This document shows, in pieces, positions 38,801 through 50,796 of a stretch of 64,000 nt of DNA. Origin of the DNA: Centrapalus pauciflorus (taxonomy: Eukaryota > Streptophyta > Magnoliopsida > Asterales > Asteraceae); the NCBI GenBank assembly GCA_020465985.1, contig JAANYP010003256.1, forward strand, positions 310,001 to 374,000, written 5' to 3'. Position 1 is the stretch's first letter. Every line of letters starts with the position of its first letter. The notes under the pieces were generated by a model. That model was not told the origin of the DNA. It did not search any database and worked only from the letters and a program-made list of their open reading frames with translations. The position numbers and the translations under genes were made by a program.

Positions 38801-40153
38801 CTGCAAATAAGTGCTTCACCGCCATTTTGATCATAATAAATTCTCCTTCGACCTACTACAGACTGGTCTTCTGTCATTCTTTGATTTCTGCGTAATTCAT
38901 GGTTAGATAATAAATAAAAAGCAATATTAAAAATGAAAGTTATGTTGAATGACATGATGTGTGTCCAAAAAAATATGGTAGGAGAGCAGTGACGTATGAC
39001 CGTCCTAGCTTTTGTCAGACGTAAAAGAACCCTAGAGTCAGAGTAAATGAGTAACAACTCCACCCCCCTCCCCCTTTTTTTCTTATTAGCAAAGAGGAAG
39101 ACTTATCCTGGTAGCATGTTCAATTCGGATTTGCAACTGAAAAAGATTACAACTAAAGAGAGTAGTAACTGAGTTGACTAATTAGGCAACAATGTGGAGT
39201 TACATGACTACATCATTATCACCTAACTCCATGACTACATCATTATAACCAACCATATTCAGCAGAAGGGATACAGCAAGAAGATGAATTTCAATAATAC
39301 AGAAATCTTAAGCATGATGAGAAAAACTGTGAGAAAGTATTATTCACTCGACTAGCCTGCCATTGTTCCCATTTTGGAGTAGAAAAAAGTATCTAAACAG
39401 GAAGACTGACAATAGTACCAAAAATAACCCTTCACTTTTGACTAGCAACGTTAAAAATGTGATCTTATATATGCTTAGTTAAAATAAATATATGGGGTCA
39501 AAGGCTTCGTGCAGCAAAAACCCAAGAGGCAGATGGAGACAAGCAATTTGCAGGCTTAAATCAGTGATACATATTTAAAATAGCATTCATATATACAATT
39601 GCATTTGGGCTTAAACAAACACAAGGCAAAATCACCTATCCAGGAAGATCCATGTGGTATAAGGAGGTAATTTCTCCACTTCTGGAAGCTTGATAGGCCT
39701 GACACAACTTTTTACTGAAATGCTAGATCCTAAGAGAATTGCGGAAGCATGTCCAACTTCCTGAGAGCTAGTGCTATCAGTATCATCATTCCTTGCATTG
39801 ACAGCATTTTGTGTATCAATTGCATCCTTCTGCCGCTTTGTCAACAAATTAACAGTTTGATCAACACCAATAGTCCTTAGGTTTTGTCTTTCCAATGACA
39901 ACTTGTGATGGTTGTCAGTGACTTCAGCTAATTTGATCCGGTTCTCTTCCATTCTTTTCTGTGAAAACAAATACCAATCAAAGCATCATGATGAATATTT
40001 TCATCAAACTAGGAAAGGAACATTAAGGCATTACTTTGCATTTGGACTGACCTTGATATAGACACAACGATCAGCATCAACTTTCTTCTTCAATGAGTCA
40101 ATAACCACTGAAATTTCCGAAGGAGCTATAGCTGCTCCTTGTTGTCCAACCAT
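32858..40153 (-). CDS. CLF: PRC2 histone H3K27 methyltransferase CURLY LEAF
   Basis: Sixteen coding exons with GT-AG borders: 40153-40052, 39958-39636, 38887-38726, 38533-38449, 38298-38152, 37939-37892, 37664-37593, 37436-36709, 36349-36196, 36097-35877, 35742-35611, 34471-34381, 34002-33955, 33880-33752, 33654-33577 and 33049-32858. They total 2712 bp, one open frame of 903 aa; Arabidopsis CLF is 902. Order: EZD-type N-terminus; the block NQRMTEDQSVVGRRRIYYDQ at about 142-161 with the acidic CSDSEEEA after it (CLF rather than SWN wording); Cys-rich C5 region at about 263-313 (FCRRCL, HGC); basic linker with KKRRKK; CXC domain at about 635-725 (CHCAKSQCRSRQCPCF); SET domain at about 755-880 with GEYTGELI, NHSPVPNC (830-837) and GEELFYDY (861-868). 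It ends GRAKKLA. Known role: catalytic subunit of PRC2, depositing H3K27me3 to silence AGAMOUS, FLC and other targets in the nucleus. All catalytic motifs are intact. The start ATG directly follows an acceptor AG. Confidence 0.95.
33252..33551. mobile_element. MITE in the last CLF intron
   Basis: Left end aggttgcgtttggtagagag mirrors the right end ctctactctaccaaatgtaacct; arms contain gagaaaagaa / ttcttttctc complements. It lies between the last two coding exons (intron 33050-33576) and leaves both splice sites untouched. Confidence 0.7.
34636..34951. mobile_element. MITE in a CLF intron, same family as 7386-7714
   Basis: Starts gggggcgtttggttcttgaa and ends tacgaaccaaccccccc. It shares the gatttgcatttaaaatcatg and ggatttaaaatct blocks with the copy at 7386. 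It sits in the intron between the exons ending at 35611 and starting at 34471. Confidence 0.7.
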
Positions 40154-41526
40154 CTAAGCAATAATATGAATATTATTTCAGTTTCCCAACTTCTAGAATA
40201 CAAAACATATGGTAACTAGAAAATTTTGTGTAGAAATGATGATGAAGCATGATCCATACTATGTCATTAACAATTCAGCAGTATTTGACTCCTAATTTTG
40301 AGCCTGAGCAGCAAGGCACACACAAGTTGCTATCAATAGTGCATCAAAACCACCAAGGTGCAGCGACCTCCATATAAGATAAGACACAACGAGCCACATG
40401 CCTCCAATGCATATGTGGGAGAAGAAAAAACAAATGAACATTAATCTTTTAAAACCACAAGTCTCTTTATAAGTGTGGATGGTGTATTTTTAAAGGCAGA
40501 AAACACAACTTTCTTCTTTCCAAGTATGTTTTCTCTTCTCTGTTCTTTGCTTCATCTTCTTCTTTTCTCACATACACACACATTAAAAGCCTTTCAAAGT
40601 TTCAATGAATGAGGATGTCCATCACTACATTTGCTCCCGTTCTACTAGTTGTGTTTGTCTTAAATTGAGAACCAAACCTATCTGAATATTAATGATGCTA
40701 AGGACACAGGTTTTGTAGTTAACTATGTTTTTAAGTTAGTGAAAATGCACCTGTTTTGTAAATGGAGTAGAAAGTACCAAAATTATGTTTCAGTTAAATT
40801 TGTTATTTGTTATTGTGATTTTGTTATGAAAAAAGATATGTTTACTGTTATTTGTTGGTGCAAATTTGTTATCGAAATTGTACATTCGTACTTGGGTATG
40901 TAGTTAATTTAATTATTTTCGGTACATAATTGAAAATTTTGGTGTTTACGCATTTGAGGGTAGAAAATATGATGAATAAGTAATTTACAAGCATTTTTTA
41001 AGAACATTGTGTGGCTTCACCTCTCACCTCACACTTCCGCTTCCCGGACCCTTTGCGCCCCAGAGTGCCTTGCACCCTTTAAAACCAAGGTTTTTGTTTC
41101 TAACAACTCAGTCAAGGTTTTAAAAGCATCATTACAATGCATCAATCTAGTTCTTGGACATTTGTCCATGAAATCTAATATTTACTCATCTTTTGGATGT
41201 GTTGCATGCAGTACGACCACATCTTGCATCATGCCAACAGAGTGCATGCCATATGCCAAGTTGTGTCCAGGAGTCCCAACTTTTCCAAAAACAAAAAAAG
41301 GGTGCAGGCTACGCGTTAAAGGACACTGATTGTCCATTAGCCACTCCTTGCAATGCCTTCAAACCATTCATGGCTAGTGGTCTTTGACAACAAAGGAAGA
41401 CTTTAGAAATACAAACAGATATACATTAAAGAAACATGAACATAAACACACATAGAAGCATCATCATGTACATTTTCACCAAACGAGGAAAGGAGCATTA
41501 TGGCATTACTTTGCACATGGACTGAC

Positions 41527-41628
41527 CTTGATATTACCACAACGATCAGCATCAACTTTCTTTTTTAACGAGTCAATAACCATTGAAATTTCTGAAGGAG
41601 CTATAGTTGCTCCTTGTAGTCCCACAAT
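41527..41628 (-). pseudogene. CLF: Ghost copy of the first CLF coding exon, start codon lost
   Basis: It is exactly 102 bp, like the functional exon (40052-40153), bounded by the same acceptor AG and donor GTCAG. The frame is open throughout. The first codon is ATT instead of ATG; other changes include Gln to Leu, Ala to Thr, Val to Met at residue 16 (a new internal ATG) and Val-Tyr to Gly-Asn near the end. The core SLKKKVDADRC is unchanged. It lies upstream of the real exon in the likely leader intron. It may be a dead relic or an alternative exon; inclusion would keep the frame into the next coding exon. Confidence 0.85.
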
Positions 41629-41733
41629 CTAAACAATATGATGTTAGGATCAAGAACGATAAACTATAATGGTGCAAATAACAAGACAACACAAGGATTT
41701 ATGAAAAAAAACATATTTCGTTTAGCTCCTTCA

Positions 41734-42529
41734 CAGAGGCCTCCAAGAAGGAAATAAAATGGGCCATGGCCCACCCTACAAATTTTAAATCAATGTTAAA
41801 TATATCAATTTTTTCATGTTAAAATATATTTCTCTTACCAAACAAGCATTGATCCACCACATTATGCATTAATAAGTAAAATAAATCAAAATTGTAATAA
41901 AATTATACATCGCAAGTCGCAACACAACATGGAGTTTAATTAACTTCATAGTCCATCTTATTGACTTATTTAATTCCTACTTGTTTACTTTGGATGGCTT
42001 AAAAACAATGTATACTGTATATATGGTGTTACCAATTTTCTACTTTGTGATTCATCGAGACATGTTGATAAACCATGAGTAAATTGTTGGAATGTTGATT
42101 TGATACATTTAAAAACAACTAATTTATCTCGATGAGTTAGAAATTTATATAAGTTAAAAATTATATATTTATCTATTTAGAAATGTGTGTAAGTTTAAAC
42201 TATTTTTGCATCGATAGTTCCACGTAATCTATTAAAAATTATATAAATAGAGACTAGTGATTAAATTTTAAATAATTAAAGATCGAGTTAGATTGTTTTT
42301 AAACTTGTATATATACTATGTATGGTACTTAATCTTCTCAATATGGTCTAGATTTAGTTTTATTGTGTTGGTATATGAAAATATCATGTGTCATTGAAAC
42401 TATCTAAATAAATAAATTTATTGTGGTATCACATAATCACATTACTACACTTTTGACTTTTTGCATCAGTAGCTTGTGTCTGAAAATTTATTTGGCCACC
42501 CCGAAAAAAAAATTCTGGCTACGCCACTG
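41734..42529. mobile_element. hAT-like non-autonomous element (~796 bp)
   Basis: The right end, in reverse complement, is CAGTGGCGTAGCCAGAA, a typical plant hAT terminus; the left end CAGAGGCCTCCAAGAAGG is a degraded version. Both ends are followed inside by a ggtggcc / ggccCACCC motif. The eight flanking bases are ctccttca and ctccatgc, a weak (5/8) duplication. No transposase frame remains. It sits inside further foreign sequence (41642-42744, possibly an LTR fragment beginning TGTTAGGATC) that splits the duplicated CLF segment. Confidence 0.5.
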
Positions 42530-44874
42530 CTCCATGCCTACCCTAACTAGTTTTTTTGGTTTTCTACTAACAGCTTTAACTATAACCTCAGCTCTATGGT
42601 TCAAATGATCATAGTAATCGTGATACGTCCACAAGCAAACTAGAGAGATTATTATTGCTTGTTGCTTAGGGTTACAGAGATACAACCAGCTCTATTTATA
42701 ATACAAATAACCTAGGACTAAGGGCATATCAGAGTCCACAACCACAACTCAACAAACAAATACTATTTCAGTTTACCAACTTCTAGTATAGAACTCATAT
42801 GGTAACTTGAAAAAGTTGAGTAGAAATGATGATGAAACATGATCCATACTATTGCATACAATTCAGTAGTTTTTTGCTCTTGATTTAAAAAGCAAGCTTG
42901 AGACTCAAAGCACACATGAGACGCTATCAATAGTGCATCAAACCACCAAGGTGTAACAACCTCCAAAAAGATAAAACCCAACGAGGCACCCAGGGCCGGC
43001 CCTGAATACAGATCATACATTATAAATACGGATATACAATAAGAGCCTACAAATTACTTCCATCTTTCCTCTTAACATAAAAACTGGCCAATATAAAACA
43101 CAAAATCAGATAGATGCAAAAATTATTAATACGTAATGAAAATTTAATAATGATAACACATTTCTAGGTGATTACTTGGTAAATGTTGGATACACAAATG
43201 GTGAATTGATCCTTGCTCGTTATAGAGATTAGACGTATCACTTGAATGGAATTTAAATTCCATCCGTTTGACAGTTTTACTAACCAAACAGAAAACAACA
43301 ATTCCATTCCATTGCCTGCTAACAAAACAAGTGACACTATTTGAACTCAAATAGATTCAATTCCTTCTGCATTTTCATTCCTTTGACAGATTCTATTTCT
43401 TTTAAGATAACATTCTGCAAACCAAACAACACCATAAAAGAAAGGACTTTTGTTTGGTTTGGACTATGAATGAAGAAAGTAGCTATAAATCTGATTCACA
43501 TTCCATCTTTTTTATCATTGGTACATAGACATGGAGTCGGTGAGGTATACTAGTAATTGAGTAAAGACATAGAATTGGGAAGCTTATAAAAAGAAGGTAT
43601 AATATCCCTTAAATCACACAAACCACACATTCCATGAAAAAACAATGAAACCCTAACTTGATTTTCTCTTTTGCAATTATGGCAACCACTCCATTCTCTA
43701 GCAAGATCCTGCCCAGCAGCCATTTTCTTTGGTGATCCCAAAGCTACATCACATGAAAATTTCAAATTTATCTCTCCTATAGTGATTCCAAGATAGGTTT
43801 CATGATATTAATGATTTTCTCATCAATTTTGTCAGGTTTTTTCTATTACTGTAATCAACTCTTTTCATCTCGCTTTTCTTTACGTTCTTTCTAGTTGTGT
43901 CGATTTTATTGTGGTCTCTCAAATCGATTTATTCTATTTATTATAGTAATTTAGTTTATTTTTATAAAAGGGATGAACAATTGTCTCCAAAATGATCCAC
44001 CTCAGCGACACGGAAAAGGTATTGATACTCAGACTAGTAACTACACACTTGGAATTTATGTTCAGTTGTTTATTGATTATCGTGGAGAATCAACTAGATT
44101 TCCACTCCTCAAATTAAGAAATCACTAATGCATTTTACTCTGAGAGGTTAACTTGAGTATATCGGCTCAGTTTAGACTAGATAAGGCCTCTCATTTAAGA
44201 TAAGATGGCAGTGATGCATTTTGTTAATTTATGATTTCAGCGATAATGAGGATGATATGATGGTTATGCGAGAAAACTTTGTTGGACAAAATACCAAATG
44301 TGACTATCAATAATACATTGGGGGTCACAAAGATATCTGACAAATTAAGAGAAACAAAGTTAAGGTAGTATGAGCATGTACAAAGGAGACCTACACCAAC
44401 CCTTTTTTTCTGAAAAAGGTAGAGGTTAAGGTTGCATTTAGTCAATGCAAACCGATCATTTTTTAATTTTCAAGAAAAAATAATAATGGTTTCTATAAAA
44501 AGGAAAAACTTGTTTAGGTGATATGTAGAGTCCTCTCGCACAGGTTTTCCCTTTCTTAAGTAAATGAGGGTGCAATCATATCACCACATTGCAAACTCTA
44601 GTAAAAATTCTACTAATTGTGCCTTCCAAACGATGAAAACGAAAAATAATGAGCTGATTCTTAACTTTAAGTGCAACAATGTGACGAGAAATGGCAACTT
44701 GATCATCAATGTTCATCAATATTGTAGTTATACACACACAAACGCACACGAAGTACACATTTTGGTTGCAGATCGAGAAAAAGAAAGCATATACATGAGT
44801 TATTTGCTGCAGATCCAGAAAAAGAAAGCACATCTCGGTTACACCACATATCGACTTGCAGATCGAGAAAATAC

Positions 44875-45110
44875 CTGGGATCGACTATGATATCGAGAAA
44901 CCGAGAGACGATTCCACTGTCAAATCGAGAAATCGAGCAATAGATAGTCTGTGAAATCGAGAGATTAACTGTGAGTGAGATGGAGAAACGTTAATGAGAG
45001 AGATAGAGGAACAAACCTGCCATCGTAGCGATGGAGGCGATGAAGACGATGCGCTTTGTTTGCTGAGGATTAATTTTGGCGAGAGCTATTTTTTTCAAAG
45101 ACACATCTTG
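44875..45110 (-). promoter_or_regulatory. CLF: Probable CLF 5' leader exon with a short uORF
   Basis: On the minus strand this is a C/T-rich, leader-like stretch ending CCCAG|GTATTT, a good donor. It contains repeated tttctcgat motifs, continuing into the intron to about 44720. An ATG at 45023-45021 opens a 10-codon frame (MAGLFLYLSH, stop), so it would be an upstream ORF. Assignment to CLF rests on orientation, the donor and the acceptor immediately before the CLF ATG; the exon's 5' limit is a guess. Confidence 0.45.
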
Positions 45111-46605
45111 AATGTACATTGTTTAGTCAATGAAACTCTTCATTTAAAATAACAAGGATTTTGCCTAAAAAAACTTGTTTAAATAATAAAGTTTTTTTTT
45201 TTTTTAAAGATGTATCGATATAGTACGTGTACTTTTTATATTGTTAATATGATACATTTACTTTTTTATAACCAGTTATTTCGTCTAGCTTTGCACAATT
45301 GTGGGAGCATCGTCGGTACGAACTTGTTCACTATTGGATCTGTGTGAAATTTGAAGAGAAGTTTCGCAACACATAGTTCTTCGATCTGGACGGTGGAGAT
45401 CGTCATTGGAGATTTCTACAGAGGTCTGTAGGTGTTTGAAGTTGGTTGTGCTGTGTGATTTCTCCTACCAGGTTATCACAAAGACGAGAGAGTGTATCTC
45501 ATATGTCAATTATGGAAATTTGAAAATTAATAAAAAGAAAAATTTCACTCTTAACAGGTATAGCCAGTAACCAGTTACCAAATGTATCATATTTGTATGA
45601 AAAAATGTAGTACACGTATCAAATTTGAACGATTCAGAAAGTACACGTGTAATATGAATAATTAAAATAGTACATGTACCATATCGATACATTTTAAAAA
45701 GTACACAACTATTCTACGGCTTTAACCCTTTAAAAAAATATTATGGATGATTATAAAATAAGAAAGATACTATAAGTGATAGAAAAGTAAGAGAGTGAAA
45801 GAAATAATTATAAAGAAACATAGGGTAGGTAATAGAAAAAGTAAAGAGTAAATATGAAAAATTGTATTTTAAAAAGTTAAATCAAAAGTTGAAAGTTTTT
45901 TTTTTCAAACGACAGTGTTTCCAAATTTTATTTACTAAATCATGGTTTTAATTTTAATTCTTAAAAGATAATGTTTTTTATTTTTTAAAGTGTAAATTAC
46001 AAAAATAGTCTCTGTGGTTTATATGAAATTATGAAAATGGTCCCTCAACTTTAAAAACTGCAGAAATAGTCCCTCAAAACACTGTTTACTTGTGATTTCA
46101 GTCATTTGATCTTTAGTTGACTGTTAATTTTTTTATAATGACAATTTTACCCTTTCTATAGTTACATTATTAGTCCCTAATGTTTATAACTAATTTCAAT
46201 ATTGGTCTTGAAAATTAATTTTTGTTTTGTTATCTTTTTTAAATATACTTATTAACTTTTATTTATTAAACTAAATTATTTATTTTATTTAATAAAATTT
46301 AATTTAATTTATTAATTTGTATTTTTTTTTAATTAGTGTTTGGGTTTTACAAATAAGTTAATATTAAAAAAAACTATACGGACTTTTTTAATTTTCTTGA
46401 TTTAACTACTAATTTGATTTTAAACAAATCATTGACATTTTTAATTTTTTATTAATTTAATTCTTAAACTTTTAGTTTTACTTGTTTAGTTGTTCATTTT
46501 TTGCTACCGGTTTGATCAGTCAAACAAATTTTATGTGGGTTTCAAAATTTTACTAAGACTTATTTTTATTTTCTAAGTAGTTAACTATGATTATTATTAT
46601 CATTA

Positions 46606-48610
46606 TGTAACACCCTCAACTAATCCACAATGCCACATAAATACCACGTCAGCAATGATATAATATAATAATCCCTATACTATTCCCAATACATACATGC
46701 AGAAACCCGATAGTTTTAAAACTTTAATCACATAAATAAGTCACGGAAGTCCCTGAATATATTACCCACTATCCGAAGTACGCATAAACATTCCCAAAAT
46801 ATGACTACCTTTAGCACAGGCAGCTAGCTCCTCGATAAATGTCACAGTAACCCTACTTGGGTCCAGCAGGCCTACTAAATCTCTGATCACCTGAGACACA
46901 CACACACAACAACACACACTGGGTCAGCTAACGCTGGTGAGAATGCAAGGGTTAGTGTACGATTATAAAGCTCAGAAAATGATTAACTCAATAATAAAAC
47001 GTTCAGCATTCTCTACTGAACAAGTATATGAGATCCCACAAGGTAGCTCAATAGGTACTCAACTCGTGTGGATAAATCCACGTACCCAAATCCCTAGACC
47101 GCACAAAGCAGTCATCAGGAACTCAAAAGGGAATTGGGAGCGACCCAACCCCTGCCCAGCCGTACGGTTTAGTATCTCAACAGCTCAAGTGTCCCAAATC
47201 TCATATTAAAACACAGTTCTCAATAAAGCACAGTAATACATGCATGATAATGTCTCAATAAAAACTCGTAAGAAACTCATGATATCTCGTAAAAAGCTCA
47301 GTAAAAGATCATGCAAGTATTAATAAATAATCGTACAAGGATCTCAGAAAAACATGCAAACTCACCTGCCCTGAAGTCAAACTACTCAAGTCTCGGTTCC
47401 CTGCCCGTCCTCAACCCTATCAACTCGAGACCCTGGAATCACAACACAATGACTCTATATCACAATCACAATCACAGCTCAAGTTCTCAATCACAACCCA
47501 ACAGCTCTATACACGATTTCTCAATAACTCAACAACTCTAACACAATACTCAGATAACTCGCTCAAACCCAGATACCCAACTACCAAACTACACAACCCG
47601 AATACTCGAACACAAGATCCCAACCAACTCACACAGCTCGAACACTCAAACACGCGATCCCAACCAACTCACACAATCCTAGATACCCAAAAGACGCATT
47701 CTCAATATCACAATCTCAACATCACAAACTCAGCCCAACAACTCTATACACAATTCTCAACAAATCTCGAGACCCCAAAGACCCAAATACACAACTCACA
47801 AAACCCGAAACGAAACCCTAGCCGCATCGCGGCCGAACTCAACCAATCGCGGCCGCACTGACCCTATCGCGGCCGCGCTGACCTCAAACTCGGCCGAGCT
47901 CACATCGCGGTCCGAGCTCGGGCTCAAACCGCCTGCGATCATCTCAAGAACATCGCGGCCCGCGATCAAGGGATCGCGGTCGCGCTCACGGACGAACAGT
48001 AGCAGTTATGCTCTGTTTCTGCACAGCCAGGGAATTCAATTCCCAAACCCGTTTTCTGTCCGATTTTGCCAAAGATTCATGCTCGAATTTACCCAAAAAC
48101 ATAATTAAACTCAATTCAACTCTTCAACAACAACTACCATCAATTAATCCACAAAATTGAACTCAAAACTTACTTCCAAACTATGTAAGGTGATGATGAA
48201 GAATTTGAAAGCTTTAATCACGATTCGAGGCTTCAATCTCTGGTTAGCAGGAGCTGGAATTCACAAATATACACAGAAATCTCAATCTCTGGATTTTGAA
48301 AAGTACATAATGAAGGCAACAAGCAAGGAGCTCACGAATATATACGTTTTCGGCTTAAACCCGGTCCGACACCCAATATCCGAACCCGCTATCACAAAAT
48401 ACAAACTTTATATCACCGGATCCCAATTTAATCAATAATTCTCAAAATTATAATCTTTTATTAAAACTTAATCCCGACACCCGGTTAGCCCAAAATCTCA
48501 TCATGTGACACTTCCACATAAAACTCAATAATTGGTCCAACTCAATCATAATATTATAATCAACCCAATCACATAATTCCACGTCCCCGTCCCAAAAGTG
48601 GGATGTTACA
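46606..48610 (-). repeat. 3' LTR of the gypsy-type element
   Basis: 2005 bp; the plus-strand left end is TGTAACACCCTCAACTAATCC-like and the right end gggatgttaca. A GC-rich cluster of tcgcggccg motifs lies at about 47820-47990. Predicted short peptides in this LTR recur identically in the other LTR and are not genes. Confidence 0.95.
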
Positions 48611-50796
48611 AGTCTCCCCTCCTTATAAAGATTCTGTCCTCAGAATCTAGCTCAACACCAAAAACCGAAAATACCTAGCGCATCTCCTTGCCTGTCTCCC
48701 GGTTTGTCACTATTTTAAACAATTAATCACCTTACTTCTCTTGCACATCCCAACCTCGCATACACGATTTCACAATACATCGCAAAAATCCTCTTAATCC
48801 TCTACAATACAAAACTTAGAGTCTACACAACCCACTACTTCTCAACCCATATAATTAACACCACTAACGTATCAATACGAACAACGACTTTACATTTCAC
48901 GAGAAATCCTCTATGAATCGCCCTTAATACTCAGCTAAGCTCAAGAGACTTCAAATCTCAGATACAAGCAATCACTTTATCTCTTTACATCAACACGCTC
49001 TCCCAACCCCTCAATAAGCCTCACATTACAGCACAAAAATCCTCTGAACTTTCTATCAACGCTAACATCGAACCTCATTCACTGATCTATCTACCCTATG
49101 AGGCGCTCCCTTACTTCCCAACTCATTCAATCAACACAAACTAACACGTTAACATCGTCACGGATCCCACAATGAGCGAGAAATCTCTATGAATCATCTC
49201 TAACTCCTCAACTAAGCCCAAGAAACACTAAACTCAAACACAGACATAACCAACTCCAATTCTCAATAACCTCAATTCTCACTAGATCTATTTTCATCCA
49301 TGTCTTACTCATCATCGCTTACTCTAAAACTGCTCTTTTCTCGGCGAAAACTCATATCTCAAGAACTTACCATATAACTTTATTCGCTATAACAACTTAA
49401 AATTTCACTCTCAAATGCTGATTATCCTCCGCACTGCTCTTCAAATAACTCGAATGACCTTAGAAAGCACCATCACAAGACGATCAACATCAATCTACAC
49501 CCCTATTCATCAACTCTCAACCAGGGATAATGGTTCCTCACCATTACCCTATTAAGCTCCCTATAGCCTCCACATTTCTACATCAAAACTACTAATCCTC
49601 ATAGGCATCAAATTTACTGAAATTCAACAACCATCAACCTCTAATACACCACCACTCTAAACTCTATTCACTAATGCAGCTCTACTATCTATTCACTTAA
49701 CAGTCACAAAGCAGATTTCTCAGAAGAAGCACGCCAACACTTATGGCCAATCAGATCTCGAATTAACACAGCAGATATTCCGATTCACTAACATGGCAAA
49801 TATTCCTATCCACTCATAACATCATAGGGACATCTCCATCGAATCACCAAACGCAATATCACATATGCGGACAAACACACACAAAATTTAATCCACTATC
49901 AACATGGTAATCCACTATTAGAAGGATCAATCCACTAGCACATCACAAACACATTCACAATGATTACCCATATAGCTCACATACTCAACACGATTGATCC
50001 ACTAACATCACACAAATTCCCACTTTGAAATCCCAATAACTCAGCTTGCCACAATATATTTCACTTTCACACATATATCAAGACATCACATTCCCATACA
50101 TAACAACTCTGCCCCCATATCATTAAATCCCATAGTCACAGACATAAAGAAGTAGTCACACGCCATAGAACACATACACTCATCACAGACATAGCTCAAC
50201 AGCTCACTACACAACTGACACATATTCAAAGCAAGCTCAAAAGGAACACCCAAAATCACATCAACAACATCCCGCATTTCCTCTACAATCACTTAAAAGA
50301 CCTGACCCCGTACTCTAATATCATAATAATCGGGTAACGATGGCTCCACTCTGACTCTACTAGAATTCTCGCCCTACATCACTAATCTCGACTCTGGACA
50401 GATTCGCACCCTATTCCCCGGCCTCCCACAACAAAGCACAACAGCTCATGAATAATACACATGGCGGCAGTATATTCTCACTGACCGCACCAATAACATC
50501 TGCACACACACATGGCCCACTATGACAACGGTGGCATCTCCAAATTGAAGGAACATAGCCTCAATAAAGATACCAGATACAACATTATGTGGCTCCCCAC
50601 CTCCTCAGCTATAATCTGAAACAAATACTCTACCTCTGACCCTCTGTACTCCATCTCCTCCACGAGGCGTTAACGACAACTCTGACGCCCCGACCCCACT
50701 CGAACTCACCCCCGGGAATCCCATCCCTAGACTCGGACAATCTCATGATATATGTTCCAGCTTCCTACATCGGTAACACAATGACTCCTATGATGA

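Larger units (their letters stand above)
41453..42990 (-). repeat. Duplicated CLF start region, interrupted
   Basis: The segment 39978-40400, which spans the first coding exon and both its flanks, is copied here in the same orientation as 41453-41640 plus 42745-42990. Shared blocks include aggaaaggagcattatggca on one side and agaaatgatgatgaaacatg and atcaatagtgcatcaaacca on the other. The two halves are separated by 1.1 kb of inserted DNA. Divergence of the flanks looks like 10-15% by eye. Confidence 0.85.
40154..44874 (-). other. CLF: Probable CLF leader intron, rich in insertions
   Basis: If the leader exon at about 44.9-45.1 kb belongs to CLF, this 4.7 kb is its first intron, with acceptor gcttag directly before the start ATG and donor gtattt at 44874. 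It contains the ghost copy of exon 1 (41527-41628), duplicated flanks, a hAT-like insertion, a cagggccggccctga terminus at 42991 and a half MITE at about 43240-43436. A GC-richer patch at 41010-41090 is probably transposon-derived. No other gene is visible. Confidence 0.45.

Noticed and set aside
32858..40153. Identification as SWINGER rather than CURLY LEAF
   Set aside because: The DQSVVGRRRIYYDQ / GEALICSDSEEEA wording, the N-terminal SLKKK-ADRC motif and the 903 aa length fit CLF better.
45014..45023. ATGGCAG followed by GT as the true CLF start and first exon end
   Set aside because: Splicing there would enter the next coding exon in the wrong frame; a leader exon ending at 44875 with a uORF fits better.
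46937..48438. Open frames of 76-93 codons that recur identically 5500 bp later
   Set aside because: They lie inside the two LTRs of one retrotransposon; the identity reflects LTR identity, and none resembles a protein family.
50086..50292. Possible protein gene of 68 codons inside the LTR element
   Set aside because: Met/Cys-rich frame without family similarity, in a region otherwise full of stops.
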